The notes under the pieces are model-generated. The model saw only the letters and a program-made list of their open reading frames with translations. It did no database searches and was not told the origin of the DNA. This document shows positions 22,796 through 33,258 of a DNA stretch of 64,000 nucleotides, piece after piece. The stretch covers positions 18,060,501-18,124,500 of the forward strand of contig SMMW01000003.1 of the NCBI GenBank assembly GCA_004794655.1. The letters are read 5' to 3'. The DNA is from Marisa cornuarietis (Eukaryota > Mollusca > Gastropoda > Architaenioglossa > Ampullariidae). Each line of letters begins with the position of its first letter. The first letter of the stretch is position 1. The position numbers and the translations under genes are program-made.

Positions 22796-23577
22796 AACTG
22801 TTGTGATTCGAGTTTCAGCCATGGACGTTATCTCAGATGGACCAATTAACAAGTCTTCCTTAGAGAAGACGATAGAGACAGAATATGGAAGGTTTGGGAA
22901 AAATTCTGTTATTTCAATAAATTCATTTACAACCATAAGCTTCATTAGAAACGTTCCGTTTATAAAATCTTTTGAGAAGAACCTTTACAAATAATTTCAC
23001 CATAATTTCGCGGTAAATAACGACAGTCAGACAGTCTTCGGGCTTTGGACAATTGATAAAAGTCTTCCTTTTGTCAGAGTTTTAGGGACCAAGTAAAAAC
23101 ACAATCAACTTGTTAAGAGCATGGTTTGAAAAATTTGGCCTTTGATCGTGTCAGGACTGGTTGCTTTCTTTACCTTTTAAAACTGAGACCCTGCTATTTT
23201 CGGGGTTGTCTGCATAATGTAATTGCCGTTCAAGAAAATCTGTTGCAGTTTAAAATAGAAAACTGAGGTCTTTGGAAAATTCCTGTTATTACCACTCTGT
23301 CCTTTCTCGGCCCGAAGGCTTTACTTTTGTCCTGTTATGTGAAGAAGTAACTGCCTCTTGTATGAGTCTACTTAATAATACTGGTGTGAACATTCATGTC
23401 CAGGGCTACGCCTCCACGTGCGTTTTGAAGCCGCACAACTTAATCCCGTTGATCCCTGTAAGCCAGAGGACCTGACAGTTACACTTGAGCAAAGCTTGAC
23501 ACCTCTACCCGTGCTCTTCACCCGATGTAGTGCGTCTGATGTAATAGCGCCACAACATCATCACACCTCCTAAACAG
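22783..23577 (+). repeat. 790-bp direct repeat, copy 1
   Basis: This is nearly identical to 28323-29114 in the same orientation, from CTTGTCAAAAATTGTAAACTG to ATCACACCTCCT. There are scattered substitutions. Small frames inside both copies share residues, but substitutions do not favour silent sites in any obvious way. I see no known protein. Confidence 0.92.
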
Positions 23578-23909
23578 GTTGACAATAAAAGAAGAACATG
23601 GCTAATGATTGTTTACAAGAATGGGGGAAGAAGAGTGACAGAAATGCGACTAGTACATTTGCTGTCTGTGGACGCTGCCCTGTGACGTGGAGGAGACGGC
23701 CCGCTACACACCCACATTTTGTCGTCATCTTATTTTGACGTCAGCGCCTGGAGCTGTCCACAGGTCAGGATTTGGCGCTATACAAGCCAACATCATTATT
23801 TCATTATTATTTGCAGCCTCGCTTACAGATTTTCAATTGGGTTGAGCAAACTGTTACCGACTACTGGCTTCATGTGTTTCTTCGTCCCATTCGTCCTTCT
23901 ATAGACATT

Positions 23910-24460
23910 CAATCCCAGACACTTAATCCCCGGACACTTAATCCCCAGACACTTAATCCCCGGACACTTAATCCCCGGACACTTAATCCCCGGACACTTA
24001 ATCCCCAGACACTTAATCCCCGGACACTTAATTCCCAGACACTTAATCCTTAAAATGAAATTTCAACTAAAAAAATTATGAAGTGAATGAAAAATTTAAT
24101 TCAAATTCAAATAATTTTTTTCATGTAAATACGTTTGACAATTAAAATAATACTTAATTTCAACATCTATAACATTAGTTAAAGTTCATGTAAGCTATTA
24201 AAGTCAATGTTTTTCAACATTAGGATATGAAAAGTGTTGTTAATCAATATGACAGGTAACCTAATGATCGAAGGTATAGAAGACGATCCATTGCCTCATA
24301 TCGCTGTACAATGTTGCTAATTCTCATGGCCATTCTCTTACGGTTATAATATTTCAATTTCACAAAATAGCAGTTTTGAGTGTTGTGTTGCGATTTGGGG
24401 ATTAAGTGTCTGGGGATTAAGTGTCGGGGATTAAGTGTCCGGGGATTAAGTGTCCGGTCA
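23910..24460. mobile_element. MITE with minisatellite-type inverted ends
   Basis: The 551-bp unit has at its left end nine tandem copies of a 15-bp motif, CCCCGGACACTTAAT (23914-24050). At its right end are four copies of the reverse complement (24397-24457). AT-rich non-coding DNA lies between. The flanking string CTATAGACATT occurs on both sides (23899-23909 and 24461-24471), a candidate target duplication of 9-11 bp. Such ends recall foldback or Mutator-like MITEs. The superfamily is not certain and no transposase is encoded. Confidence 0.85.
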
Positions 24461-24589
24461 CTATAGACATTACATTTGCATGTTACTTTGCGTGCGTCCG
24501 TGTACGTGTTTTTATTATTGTCCAGAGGTTTTTCTTTTGTGTGTGTGTGAGGGGAGTATTAATTTTGTTGATACCATTGTACCATTCTT

Positions 24590-24701
24590 TGTGGACATGT
24601 TATAGTCTGTTTCACTTTGTCGGTTGAGTAAATTTGTGTCTTTGAATTTCTTTGTAAAGCGCATTGAGCCATCTGTAAAGCAATGAAATGCGCTATATAA
24701 A

Positions 24702-24735
<34 letters not shown>
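24590..24735 (+). repeat. 3' end of a dispersed retroelement with TTA tail
   Basis: The motif TTTGTAAAGCGCATTGAG, then AAATGCGCTATATAAATTTTA, is followed by (TTA)n. This resembles the 3' end of a widespread invertebrate SINE/LINE family. Similar GCGC...TATATA ends occur reversed near 29460 and 34740. Confidence 0.75.
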
Positions 24736-24737
<2 letters not shown>

Positions 24738-25155
24738 CACAAGCAGCCTTCTCTCTTTGTTTATTATCAAAACCCTTTCAACTAAATTTGTAAGATTTCA
24801 GACGAATATTCGAAAGGGATGTGTAATTTTACTTGTGCATTTTGAAAAGCTTTTCACACTTAATTTAAAATGACGATGCAGTAACCCTTATCTGGTTGAG
24901 CTTATTATTCATCTGTGAAGTCTGTGTCTGGTGAAAGCAGACTTTCGCTTTTAGTATGAACAATGTTAATGTGCACGTGTTCTAAAAAATTAAATAGTTC
25001 ATAAAAATTCTCGCGATCAGCTTTTGTGTTTGAGTAAGACCCAAATAAAATTTGGGAAAATGGTTACTCTCTACTGCGGGAACATTCCTTTGATTCTGAA
25101 ATTACTGTTACTTGTTACTTGTTGCAATAATAAGGAGGAAGAAAGTGTATTGGTG

Positions 25156-25159
<4 letters not shown>

Positions 25160-25195
<36 letters not shown>
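25160..25195 (+). repeat. CA microsatellite
   Basis: A pure (CA)n tract in otherwise AT-rich DNA. Confidence 0.95.
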
Positions 25196-25197
<2 letters not shown>

Positions 25198-25335
25198 GTT
25201 TAGCCCTTTACTCTCATGAAATGTACACACAGGCTCATGTATCCTGCTGTACAAGTACAAACGCGCTCTTTTACTGCAAGTGGTTCACTTTTTAAAAATA
25301 ATTATTAGTTTAACGTCTTTCTCGTTTCTGTCCAG

Positions 25336-25650
25336 CAAGTCGTACAGGCCACACCAGGAGACCAGGCAGGTATCAAAGTCGTTAAAGTTGTAGGTGCTGA
25401 CACTAATCGCCGATTCGGTCCAGCCCTCCGTAAGGTAGGTGTCGCTGTCCTGACCCGCGTGACGTCACGTGACTAGGTGTTGACTGGCACCTGATGGTAG
25501 CTGTTGATTGGCCAGTAGCTGAGAAAAGGCAAGTCAGGGCTGGGTCTTCTGCTGCATTTTGTTCGGCCTGAGTTGACCAACTCATTTCAATTCTGAATTA
25601 CACACCAGGTGAAACTACGATCCTACAACTTCTTCAACGGCGACTACTGA
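25336..25650 (+). CDS. Possible two-exon 3' end of an unidentified gene
   Basis: A candidate exon 25336-25434 (AG acceptor TGTCCAG, donor GTAGGT) is open for 33 codons: QVVQATPGDQAGIKVVKVV, then GADTNRRFGPALRK. A second candidate exon after CACACCAG at 25609 continues in phase with VKLRSYNFFNGDY and a stop. Phase agreement and good signals favour a real gene end. However, no upstream exon is visible and the second exon could instead be an untranslated leader of the coiled-coil gene, because it runs to a donor at 25685 (CTGCAG/GTAAGC). I do not recognise the protein. Confidence 0.3.
25459..25473. promoter_or_regulatory. CRE and E-box-like palindromes
   Basis: GTGACGTCAC overlaps TCACGTGA. Both are perfect palindromes matching CREB and bHLH binding consensus sequences. 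They lie about 0.9 kb before the coiled-coil start codon and 0.15 kb before its possible leader exon. Function is inferred from sequence only. Confidence 0.35.
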
Positions 25651-26339
25651 CTTGTTTGTCATCGTTCAACTTCATTATCTGCAGGTAAGCTTGGACTTTT
25701 TCTGATTGTAAAGTTACTGTGTTTGTTTGTTTGTTTCAATTAAGATAATTAACTGATTTTTAAAATTTGTTCCTCAAGAGATTCTGTAGTTAAAGAGATG
25801 TTAGAGACCTCACAAATCATTATTGTGCTGTCGGCCACCTTACTTTCCCAACCCTCTAAAAAGACAGGATCCGTTCAATGTGCATTAATAGTATCGTTTT
25901 TTAATTGTTTTATATTTAATTTAACGTTTTTGTTTCTATTTTTTACTGTTGGTGTTCTTTGACGTACGTTAAGAATACTAAAGTAAATGATTAAAGGTTT
26001 AATTTTTTAATGGAATTTAAAACTAGACTACAAGAATCGAGCAGAAACGACACTTTTTTGCGATTTTTCTTTTCATTAAAAAATAAATCAGAGACTTGTT
26101 ATTTCTGTGTACGAAATGATCTTACACTTTTGCTGAGATGTCATTATTTATGCAAATATTGCCATAACACTTGTGGATCCTTAAAGACATTCACGGGCCA
26201 CGACACCATCTTGTGGTTGTTTGTGAATAAATAAATAATAAAAGATGAGAAAGTCAAACATGTGCTGGTCTGTTACCTCGGGCCATACTATTTTGACGAG
26301 TTCAATAATAATGTGATTTATTTGTTTCTTTGGACAGGA

Positions 26340-26735
26340 ATGTATGTTCGCGAGTCACTTAACGAGCTCTCAGCCAAATTACAGTGGATGCTGGACGTGG
26401 CGAAGGAAATGAAGGGCATCCTGAAGAAAAAGGAGGAAGAATTTCAACGCATGGTGGTCTTCAATGAGACTGTTGAACTTCACAGATGTCAGGCCGTGCA
26501 TATGATCTTATCGTTCCGGACTCAGTTCTCGGGGCTTCGCAAGGTCGTCCGTAAACACATGCGAGTCATAGATCGCCTGCAAGAAAGCGATGAGGACGAA
26601 AACACCATGCTGATGGAGGAAGCTTTGGAGTACAAGATAGATGCCCTTGAGGATGAGGTGGAGAACTTTCAGGAACTAGTCTTTCTGAATCTTTCTATAG
26701 CAAATCAGAAATTTGCCGAGCCGGACGACTGGTAG
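26340..26735 (+). CDS. Small coiled-coil protein, unidentified
   Basis: One exon, entered by a good acceptor (TTTGTTTCTTTGGACAG, ending 26337), encodes 131 residues from the ATG at 26340 to a TAG. The sequence is rich in Leu, Glu, Lys and Arg with heptad-like spacing (LNELSAKLQWMLDVAKEMK; LRKVVRKHMRVIDRLQE; YKIDALEDEVENFQEL), so it should be largely helical and coiled-coil. There is no signal peptide or membrane segment. A polyadenylation signal AATAAA lies at 26963-26968 after a 3' region with three imperfect 35-bp repeats. A non-coding leader exon may end at 25684. A longer N-terminus encoded upstream is also possible because the frame is open across the acceptor. I cannot name the family. 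Confidence 0.6.
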   Translation: MYVRESLNELSAKLQWMLDVAKEMKGILKKKEEEFQRMVVFNETVELHRCQAVHMILSFRTQFSGLRKVVRKHMRVIDRLQESDEDENTMLMEEALEYKIDALEDEVENFQELVFLNLSIANQKFAEPDDW

Positions 26736-26757
26736 GATTGACCACCAGGCCAAATCT

Positions 26758-26855
26758 GTGCTGAAAAGAAATGCACAAAAGACTGAAACTGTGTTGAAAA
26801 GAACTGCATACCAGACTGAAACTGTTGAAAAGAACTGCACACCAGGCAAAGACTC
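26758..26855 (+). repeat. About 35-bp tandem repeat in 3' region
   Basis: Three imperfect copies of a GTTGAAAAGAACTGCA...CAGACTGAAACT motif lie just after the coiled-coil stop codon. Confidence 0.8.
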
Positions 26856-27276
26856 TATTGACACGAATAAATCACGAACGATATCCTATTGTCATTTCAT
26901 TCTGTTTCTTGTCACATTGTCATTGCCTATGTATCCTACCCATTGTATCTATGTTCATTGTAAATAAAAGCGCGAATCTAAAGTAATATTGTTTTTATTT
27001 GTGTTAATCGTTTTCTAAATTTCATTCCACTGTCCGCGTGATCAACACCAGGGTTGTCACTTACACAGATCAGATAACCATTCAGAAGGATTGTCTGTAG
27101 CAAATGAACTGAGGACAACATATTCAGCAAACACACAAAATCACGCATTTAGATGAAGCATAACTTTTTCATAAGCCATGATAACAGTTGTAAAAATTGC
27201 AAACAAGAAATATGCGTGTTTATTAGTATGAGGTGAGGGAATTTGTGCAGGAAAGGACAGAAGTGAATCGACAAGT

Positions 27277-27435
27277 TGTCTGCTGTCTACAAACATCACT
27301 ACTTCCTCTGCTATTTACAATCATTATAACTTTCTCTGCTGTCTACAAGCATCACAACTTTCTCTGCTGTCTACAAACATCACAATATTCTCTGCTGTCT
27401 ACAAACATCATAACTTTATCTGCTCTCTATAAACT
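27277..27435 (+). repeat. 30-bp minisatellite
   Basis: About five imperfect tandem units with consensus TCTGCTGTCTACAAACATCA plus CAACTTTC. The rest of 26970-28038 holds no recognised gene; there is an AT/CT tract near 27512. Confidence 0.9.
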
Positions 27436-28045
27436 TGCCCTCACAGTTCACTTCCTTTGACGAACAAACCGTGTGTGTTGCTACAGCAGTCACGTGCAGA
27501 TTGATATGTGTGTATATATATATATCTCTCTGACATTTTTAAACATCGCTGTAAACCCTGTTTAGTAATTTTTTTTCAACATTTGTGTCCGAACAAAAAG
27601 GTATCCTCTAATGTTTATTTGGGGGTGGGGGAAGTAGCGACGCAGTTGAGATGAGAGTTCAGATCAGTCTGCAGTTTTTATAGTCCGCTCGCAGTGAGTC
27701 GTTTGGATAAGTGCTCAACATGTAACCACACACTGTGTTGATTTCCTTTTCTCAAGTGAGGCATTTGGATGGTGAGCTTGAGTGGAGCGGGAGGCACTTG
27801 GATGCTAAAAATGATTTGCATCGGAGGTTTTTGGATGTTTAACTTATCCGAAGTTTAAAGTACGGGAATGTTACATGTACTCCCTCGGACTGGAAGTAAC
27901 TGCAGCGCAAACTGAGTCATTATTAAGACAGTTGGTAACAGAGCTACAGCCGACATTGTTTGAAATGACAGACACTAACTTTGCGATTAGAGGCTTCATT
28001 GCATTTAAAGGTCGACCCAATCAAGACTAGAATATAGCTCTTGTC

Positions 28046-28322
28046 TTGGGGAAGCGGATGGCCGAGTGGTTAGAGCGCTGGCGTCCGAACAGAGAGCGCG
28101 CTGGTTCAATTCCCGATAAGCGCAGCAAACTTCCCCCAGTCGACCCAGCTGACGGGAATGGGTACCTGACTCCATAGAGGGTTGGGGAAGGTAAGGCAGC
28201 GAGGGAGAGGAGATTGGTACCACCCTCATGTAAAAGCTGGCCCCGAGAAAAGTGGGGTCTCTAACACCTCACTCCCCTACGACCTGAAAAGGTTATGGGA
28301 TGACCTTTACCCTTTACCTTAC
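28046..28322 (+). mobile_element. tRNA-derived SINE, copy 1
   Basis: The head is tRNA-like: A box TGGCCGAGTGG (28059-28069) and B box GGTTCAATTCC (28103-28113), Pol III promoter elements of the Ser/Leu tRNA type. A body of about 200 bp (CCCAGTCGACCCAGCTGACG..., CTGACTCCATAGAGGG) and a (CTTTACC)n tail follow. A 6-bp duplication CTTGTC flanks it (28040-28045 and 28323-28328). The same SINE lies reversed in OPLAH intron 2. Confidence 0.93.
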
Positions 28323-29114
28323 CTTGTCAAAAATTGTAAACTGTTATGATTCGAGTTTCAGAAATGGACGTTATCTCAGAAGGACCAGTTAACAAGTCTT
28401 CCTCAGACAAGACGATAGAGACAGAATATGGACGGTTTGGGAAACATTCTGTTATTTCAATAAATTCATTTACAACCAAAAGCTTCATTAGAAAAGGTCC
28501 GTTTATAAAATCTTTTGAGAAGAACCTTTACAAATAATTTCACCATAATTTCGCAGTAAATAACGACAGTCAGGTAGTCCTTGGGCTTTGGATAATTGAT
28601 AAAAGTCTTCCTTTTGTCAGAGTTTTAGGGACCAAGTAAAAACACAATCAACTTGTTAAAAGCATGGTTTGAAAAATGTGGCCTTTGATCGTGTCAGCAC
28701 CGGTTGCTTTCTTTACCTTTTAAAACTGAGACCCTGCTATTTTCGGGGTTGTCTGCATAATGTAATTGCCGTTCAAGAAAATCTGTTGCAGTTTAAAATA
28801 GGAAACTGAGGTCTTTGGAAAACTCCTGTTATTACCACTCTGTCCTTTCTTGGCCCGAAGGCTTTACTTTTGTCCTGTTATGTGAGGAAGTAACTGCCTC
28901 TTGTATGAGTCTACTTAATAATACTGGTGTGAACATTCATGTCCAGGGCTACGCCTCCACGTGCGTTTTGAAGCCGCACAACTTAATCCCATTGATCCCT
29001 GTAAGCCAGAGGACCTGACAGGTACCCTTGAGGAAAGCTTGACACCTCCACCCGTGCTCTCCACCCGATGTAGTGCGTCTGATGTAATAGCACCACAACA
29101 ACATCACACCTCCT
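28323..29114 (+). repeat. 790-bp direct repeat, copy 2
   Basis: The partner of 22783-23577. Copy 1 lacks the SINE that abuts this copy, so it shows the empty site CTCTTGTCAAAAATTG. Confidence 0.92.
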
Positions 29115-29435
29115 GCTGAACACAATCGTCGACTGCTTGTCTGCGGCATCACCGACCACCGTCAAGCGCCCGGTGTCAGAGAAGTGTCACATCATGAGCT
29201 CGCCATACGAGCTATAGACAGTTTTAATAAACTAGTTAATCATGGAGGTGACTGCTTCAACATGGCCTCTCTCTCACTTTAGTGTAGTAATTAATTCTCG
29301 GTTTTCGAGGTGGAAGGATGGTTGGGAGTGGGTGGGGGATGAGTTGAAATGATTGGGGTTAATGGGAGCGATTGGTGTCAAAGAGAGGAGGTAGCGGGGG
29401 TGAGCAGGGGTTAAACTGGTTAAAGGATGAAACTT
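29115..29435. other. Gene-free stretch
   Basis: No recognised coding region. The middle is G-rich on + (GGTTGGGAGTGGGTGGGGG near 29318-29337). Confidence 0.35.
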
Positions 29436-29444
29436 GTATTTATT

Positions 29445-29961
29445 ATTATTTGTTAAAGCAGATTTATATAGCGCAATTTTCAACGCCAAAGTCGACTCAA
29501 TGAGCTTTTCAAAAAACAAAAACAGATTGACACAAAAACCACATTTAAACAAAGACCAAACTTATTAATAAACAATTATACAGAGACATTGCAACAAAAA
29601 AAATACAAGGTAGAAAAAGAAAATACCGCACACAAGCATGAACATAACATCTAAAGGATAACATTGAGAGTCATGGTGTGGCGGAGTCTACAGCTGTGAG
29701 CTAAACCATTCGACGAATGTCAGCAGACACAGTCACAGTGAGTGCAACTCAAGAGTCAAGACGCCCAGAGCACGCATGCATGTCCACACGACGACGACGA
29801 AGACAAGCAGACAACTGGCTACCCGTGTCCCGCGTGCACGCAGATTGCTGACAGAGGCGTCGCCTCAACATAAGTGCCATGCATAAAAGTTCACAAGACA
29901 TCAGAAGGTTTCAGTCCACACTGCTGATACACGTGTATCGCGCTTCACATAAAAAATCCAC
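29445..29961 (-). repeat. Dispersed repeat unit C, copy C1
   Basis: Nearly identical to 34724-35240. On + it starts AAAGCAGATTTATATAGCGCAATTTTCAAC, that is, the reverse of a TATATAAGC-type retroelement end, so the element probably reads on -. It contains a short CGACGACGA tract. No protein frame is recognised. Confidence 0.88.
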
Positions 29962-29989
29962 AGAGTGAAGAATGTTACGTTAATCTTTC

Positions 29990-30125
29990 TTTAAAAGAAA
30001 ACGAAAAGGAACAAAGAAAGAAGGAAGGAAAAAAATCCACTGACCAAGGCCGGCCTCCATTCACAGCCGTGGGCCCGGGTACACCAGACCCTCCTGTTCC
30101 CCCCCCCCTCTCGTCAGGCATGAGG
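29990..30125 (-). repeat. Inverted copy of the 19055-19185 repeat
   Basis: The complement of this segment matches 19055-19185 (CTGACGAGAG...GTACACCAGACC on this strand; GGTCTGGTGTACCTGGGCC there). Confidence 0.75.
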
Positions 30126-30129
30126 GTGA

Positions 30130-31430
30130 GCTGACAACAATCGCATCGCAGATAAATTCTCTTACAATTGACGATTGCTTTTACTCCCCTTAAACGTCTA
30201 CCGATTTTAACACATTCAGCAATTAATTTGTATGTCACCAAACTGAGGATTGAAACTTCACTTTCCTTGCTTTTTCTAATGCAAAAAAAAAAATAGTTAT
30301 TACTTTCTGACCTAATTAAACTGTCATGTTCGGTAGAGATGGTTGTCAATTTTTTTCGTTGCAGAATTCTTTACCTCAAATAAGTTTTAATATAATTTTG
30401 AAAAACGTCGATGTCCACTGGCTGTAAAAAGTGTCAAGGTGAATGACAAAAGTGACACTGGACTATTTAGTACAATATTACAATAAAGTATGTGTCGCGT
30501 GTCGCATCGCTGGCTCGACACCGGCCGGGATGTGAGCGATGTCGTCCCCTGGCTACGATGGACAGGCCAGTTTGACGGCTTCTAACTACACACTAGCCCT
30601 GCGTCCCTTTCTCTTTTTATGTCTGGTGAATAGGGCTAGGGCTATTTCCCACAGTGTGCGGACACCACATTCTAGGTATAGCGCGCTGCTCTTCTTTGGG
30701 ATGTGTAGCATCGCACGGACACTGAGCCCCACGGATTGCGTCATCGCCATCTTTTCTCCGATCCGGCGGGGTGATTTCATTTTTCGTACACGTCTCAGTG
30801 AAGGCGTAGACTTCGGAAGCCCTCGGAAACCTTCGGAAGTGTGACGTCAGCAACCTCGACAGTCCGCACTAAGCGCAACCTTGGTTTCAGTCTCTGCCAG
30901 CTATGAAACCTCGTCATGGCTCAACGACGTTTAAACATTATGAAGAGCTGCATTAAGTTAATGGTGGAAAAAAAAACTCAAGACCTAGAACTTGTGGCAG
31001 GTAAAGTTGAATTCAATATCTACATTTTGATATCAATGTATGATAGTAGAGATTAGTAAATGTCTATCGATATTTACACAGCCAATTATATGGTTGCGCT
31101 TGGTAATCAATGGGTCTTCATGACAGAGAATTTATCATACCTGAGAACAACAACAAAAAAATCCCCAAAAACAAAAACTAAAAACCTCCCGAGGTTCGAA
31201 CGCATTACATATCAAAGAAAAGGCACCCCTTGTAACCAGCTGACTATGAAGACATTGCTGAACGAAGTGTGTAATCTAAAATACTTAAGACGTTTCATCG
31301 TCTCGGTTGTTTTCGACCATCATTTAATTTACCTTTACCTGCCATACGTTTTAGGTCTTGAGTTATTTCGCTTCTCACCATTCACTTCATGCAGCCCTTC
31401 ATAATGTTTCAATGCAATTATACATCAACG
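30130..31430. other. Gene-free stretch
   Basis: A CpG-rich island at about 30500-30860 has overlapping open frames on both strands, none of a recognised family. The remainder is AT-rich. A LINE 5' region is possible, given the ORF1 remnant that follows. Confidence 0.3.
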
Positions 31431-31439
31431 GGTACCACT

Positions 31440-31852
31440 CGTACCGAGTGTATGGATGCCAAGACAGCTGTGTCTGTCTTAGAGGACAACTTGGAGAATT
31501 TAGAGAAACAGTTAAATGACAAGCTGGATCAACTAGAAATGTCATCGCGGCGAGACAGTCCAAAATTCTTTGGGATCCTGACTTCACAGACGAGTCATTC
31601 TCTGCATGTGCACATCGTATTCTGGATATTTTACAGAGTTGTGTTCTGCCGAAAACATAGTCAATAACGGATATTATCCATGCTCATCATTCAGGGCAGC
31701 GGCGTACAGAGACAACTGGACGCACATCCAATCCACGTCCGATGATCGTTAAATTATCGCAATGGTCAGACAAAATGCTCATATTGAAGGAAGGAAGAAA
31801 CGGACTCAGAGACAAAGGAATTAAAGTGGCCGGTGACTTCACGGTATGACAG
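31440..31852 (+). pseudogene. LINE ORF1 remnant (Transposase_22-like)
   Basis: A coiled-coil segment (VLEDNLENLEKQLNDKLDQLE) leads into SSRRDSPKFFGI. After a frame break and a TAG comes DIIHAHHSGQ, then RPMIVKLSQWSDKMLILKEGR, LRDKGIKVAGDFTV and a stop. This order of coiled coil, RRM-like and C-terminal domain is that of L1-type ORF1 proteins, which bind the element's RNA. The copy is dead. Confidence 0.75.
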
Positions 31853-31859
31853 TAACAGA

Positions 31860-33030
31860 CAGTAAGAGACTAATGGGATCGCGGACTATTCACTTACTTC
31901 AAAGGAGGAAGGCTAGTTGTGTCCGGCCCTGTTCGACCTACAACCGACGGAGTAGTGAGGGACAACAACTGTTTGGAGGGGATGAATAACCATCTCAAGT
32001 ACGGAGGGTGCATCGTCTGAAACCTCCTCCGTAACAAGAGCATTTGAACCAAGTTATGCAGATGCTGTTCTCGGGACACCCTCATCTGACACGGGCCGAC
32101 ACAACAGGAACAACAAACATTCCATGACCCTTGGTTACCAGGTAACGGAAATAACAACCAATAGCAGCCAGCCAAATAATCAGTAATACGGGAACCCCTC
32201 GACGTCACAGGAATTGACGCTGGCGAGCACGGCGAGAAGTAGTATATCAGTACCGAATAGCAGCACTACACAGCACGTGCAAGGCTGAAGCAGTGATGTT
32301 CACCAGAGTAGCCGAACTCGTGCTCAGTCTACTAATAGCACGAGAGTTCTGTCGAGTTACAGCAGGCAAGCCGCTTTACGCTTGAATCCGTGCCTGCCGA
32401 GTGTCAGCAGGCAAACTTTTGTTAACTTTTTTACACGCATAAAATCCGTTGTTTCGGATAAAAAAATTAATGAATTCGATAGTTCATTCATTTTTTTCTA
32501 TCGAGTGATCTGCTATGTGGGGACTTCGGAACAGCTTTGATATGGGGGGGCAACGCGACGGCCATAACAAAAATGGCTTACCTGTTGGCGGAGCTATGCA
32601 AAATAGTGACGTCACGATAAACTTCCCTGATATCGTCTGCTCCATCTTCTTCGAATCCTTACTCCAATTTTCCCCGAGAAATAATATCCAAAAATGAACA
32701 AAATTTGTCCTCTCCCGAAAATTTCGTAAATCTATCACACCACTCAACTTCTGCTGTCTCCTCGCTACACCCTCCTGAATTGCACCACAAATTTTCCCAA
32801 AATTTCCATCCACACTCGTCATCTTGTCGTCTCCTCTCGACTTTCTCTCGTCTGCTAATATTAAGCGAAATCAACAAACTCCCCCCCCCCCACCAAAATA
32901 TATCACATGATTAAAACCATCCCAAAACCAGCCAATCATTTAACACACCTCCATGTCAATCACCATAACGTCACTCGACCAGTCCTCAACATTAGTCGTC
33001 TGCTCAATTCACTATAATATAACTTAACCC
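31860..33030. other. Gene-free stretch
   Basis: No recognised coding region. Inverted AT-rich matches occur near 32465-32510, and a C run lies at 32880-32891. It may be the eroded centre of the LINE whose ends lie at 31440 and 33259. Confidence 0.3.
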
Positions 33031-33039
33031 AAAACCTAC

Positions 33040-33092
33040 CCCTACCCCTAACCCTAACCCATAAACCTAACCCTAACCCAAACCCTAAACCT
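33040..33092 (+). repeat. Degenerate telomere-like repeats
   Basis: An imperfect run of CCCTAA/CCTAAC units occurs in a C/A-rich setting. It fits either an interstitial remnant of the TTAGGG animal telomere repeat or a low-complexity expansion. Confidence 0.6.
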
Positions 33093-33258
33093 AACTCCAC
33101 TTCATAAACCACACACAACACCAACCAACGCTCAACCTCACACCCCTCTCAAACATCAATCCTACCCGCTCTCCCCTCTCACAAAATAGCATAGTCCGCC
33201 CTATGACGCAGCTTGACCCCTCCCCACCCCCCACCCCATATCAAAGTTCTGCCTGTAG

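Noticed and set aside
22203..22849. Cys/Val- or Thr/His-repeat proteins in several frames
   Set aside because: Translations of a compound GT microsatellite, which is open in most frames by composition.
23914..24050. CRISPR-like array of 15-bp repeats
   Set aside because: Contiguous minisatellite units with no spacers, mirrored at 24397-24457 as ends of a MITE.
28059..28113. Functional tRNA gene (A and B boxes)
   Set aside because: The tRNA-like part does not close into a full cloverleaf end and runs into a SINE body shared with 58725-58997.
33140..33250. Intact LINE endonuclease
   Set aside because: The N-terminal catalytic half is missing and the S-D-H motif is changed to S-K-H.
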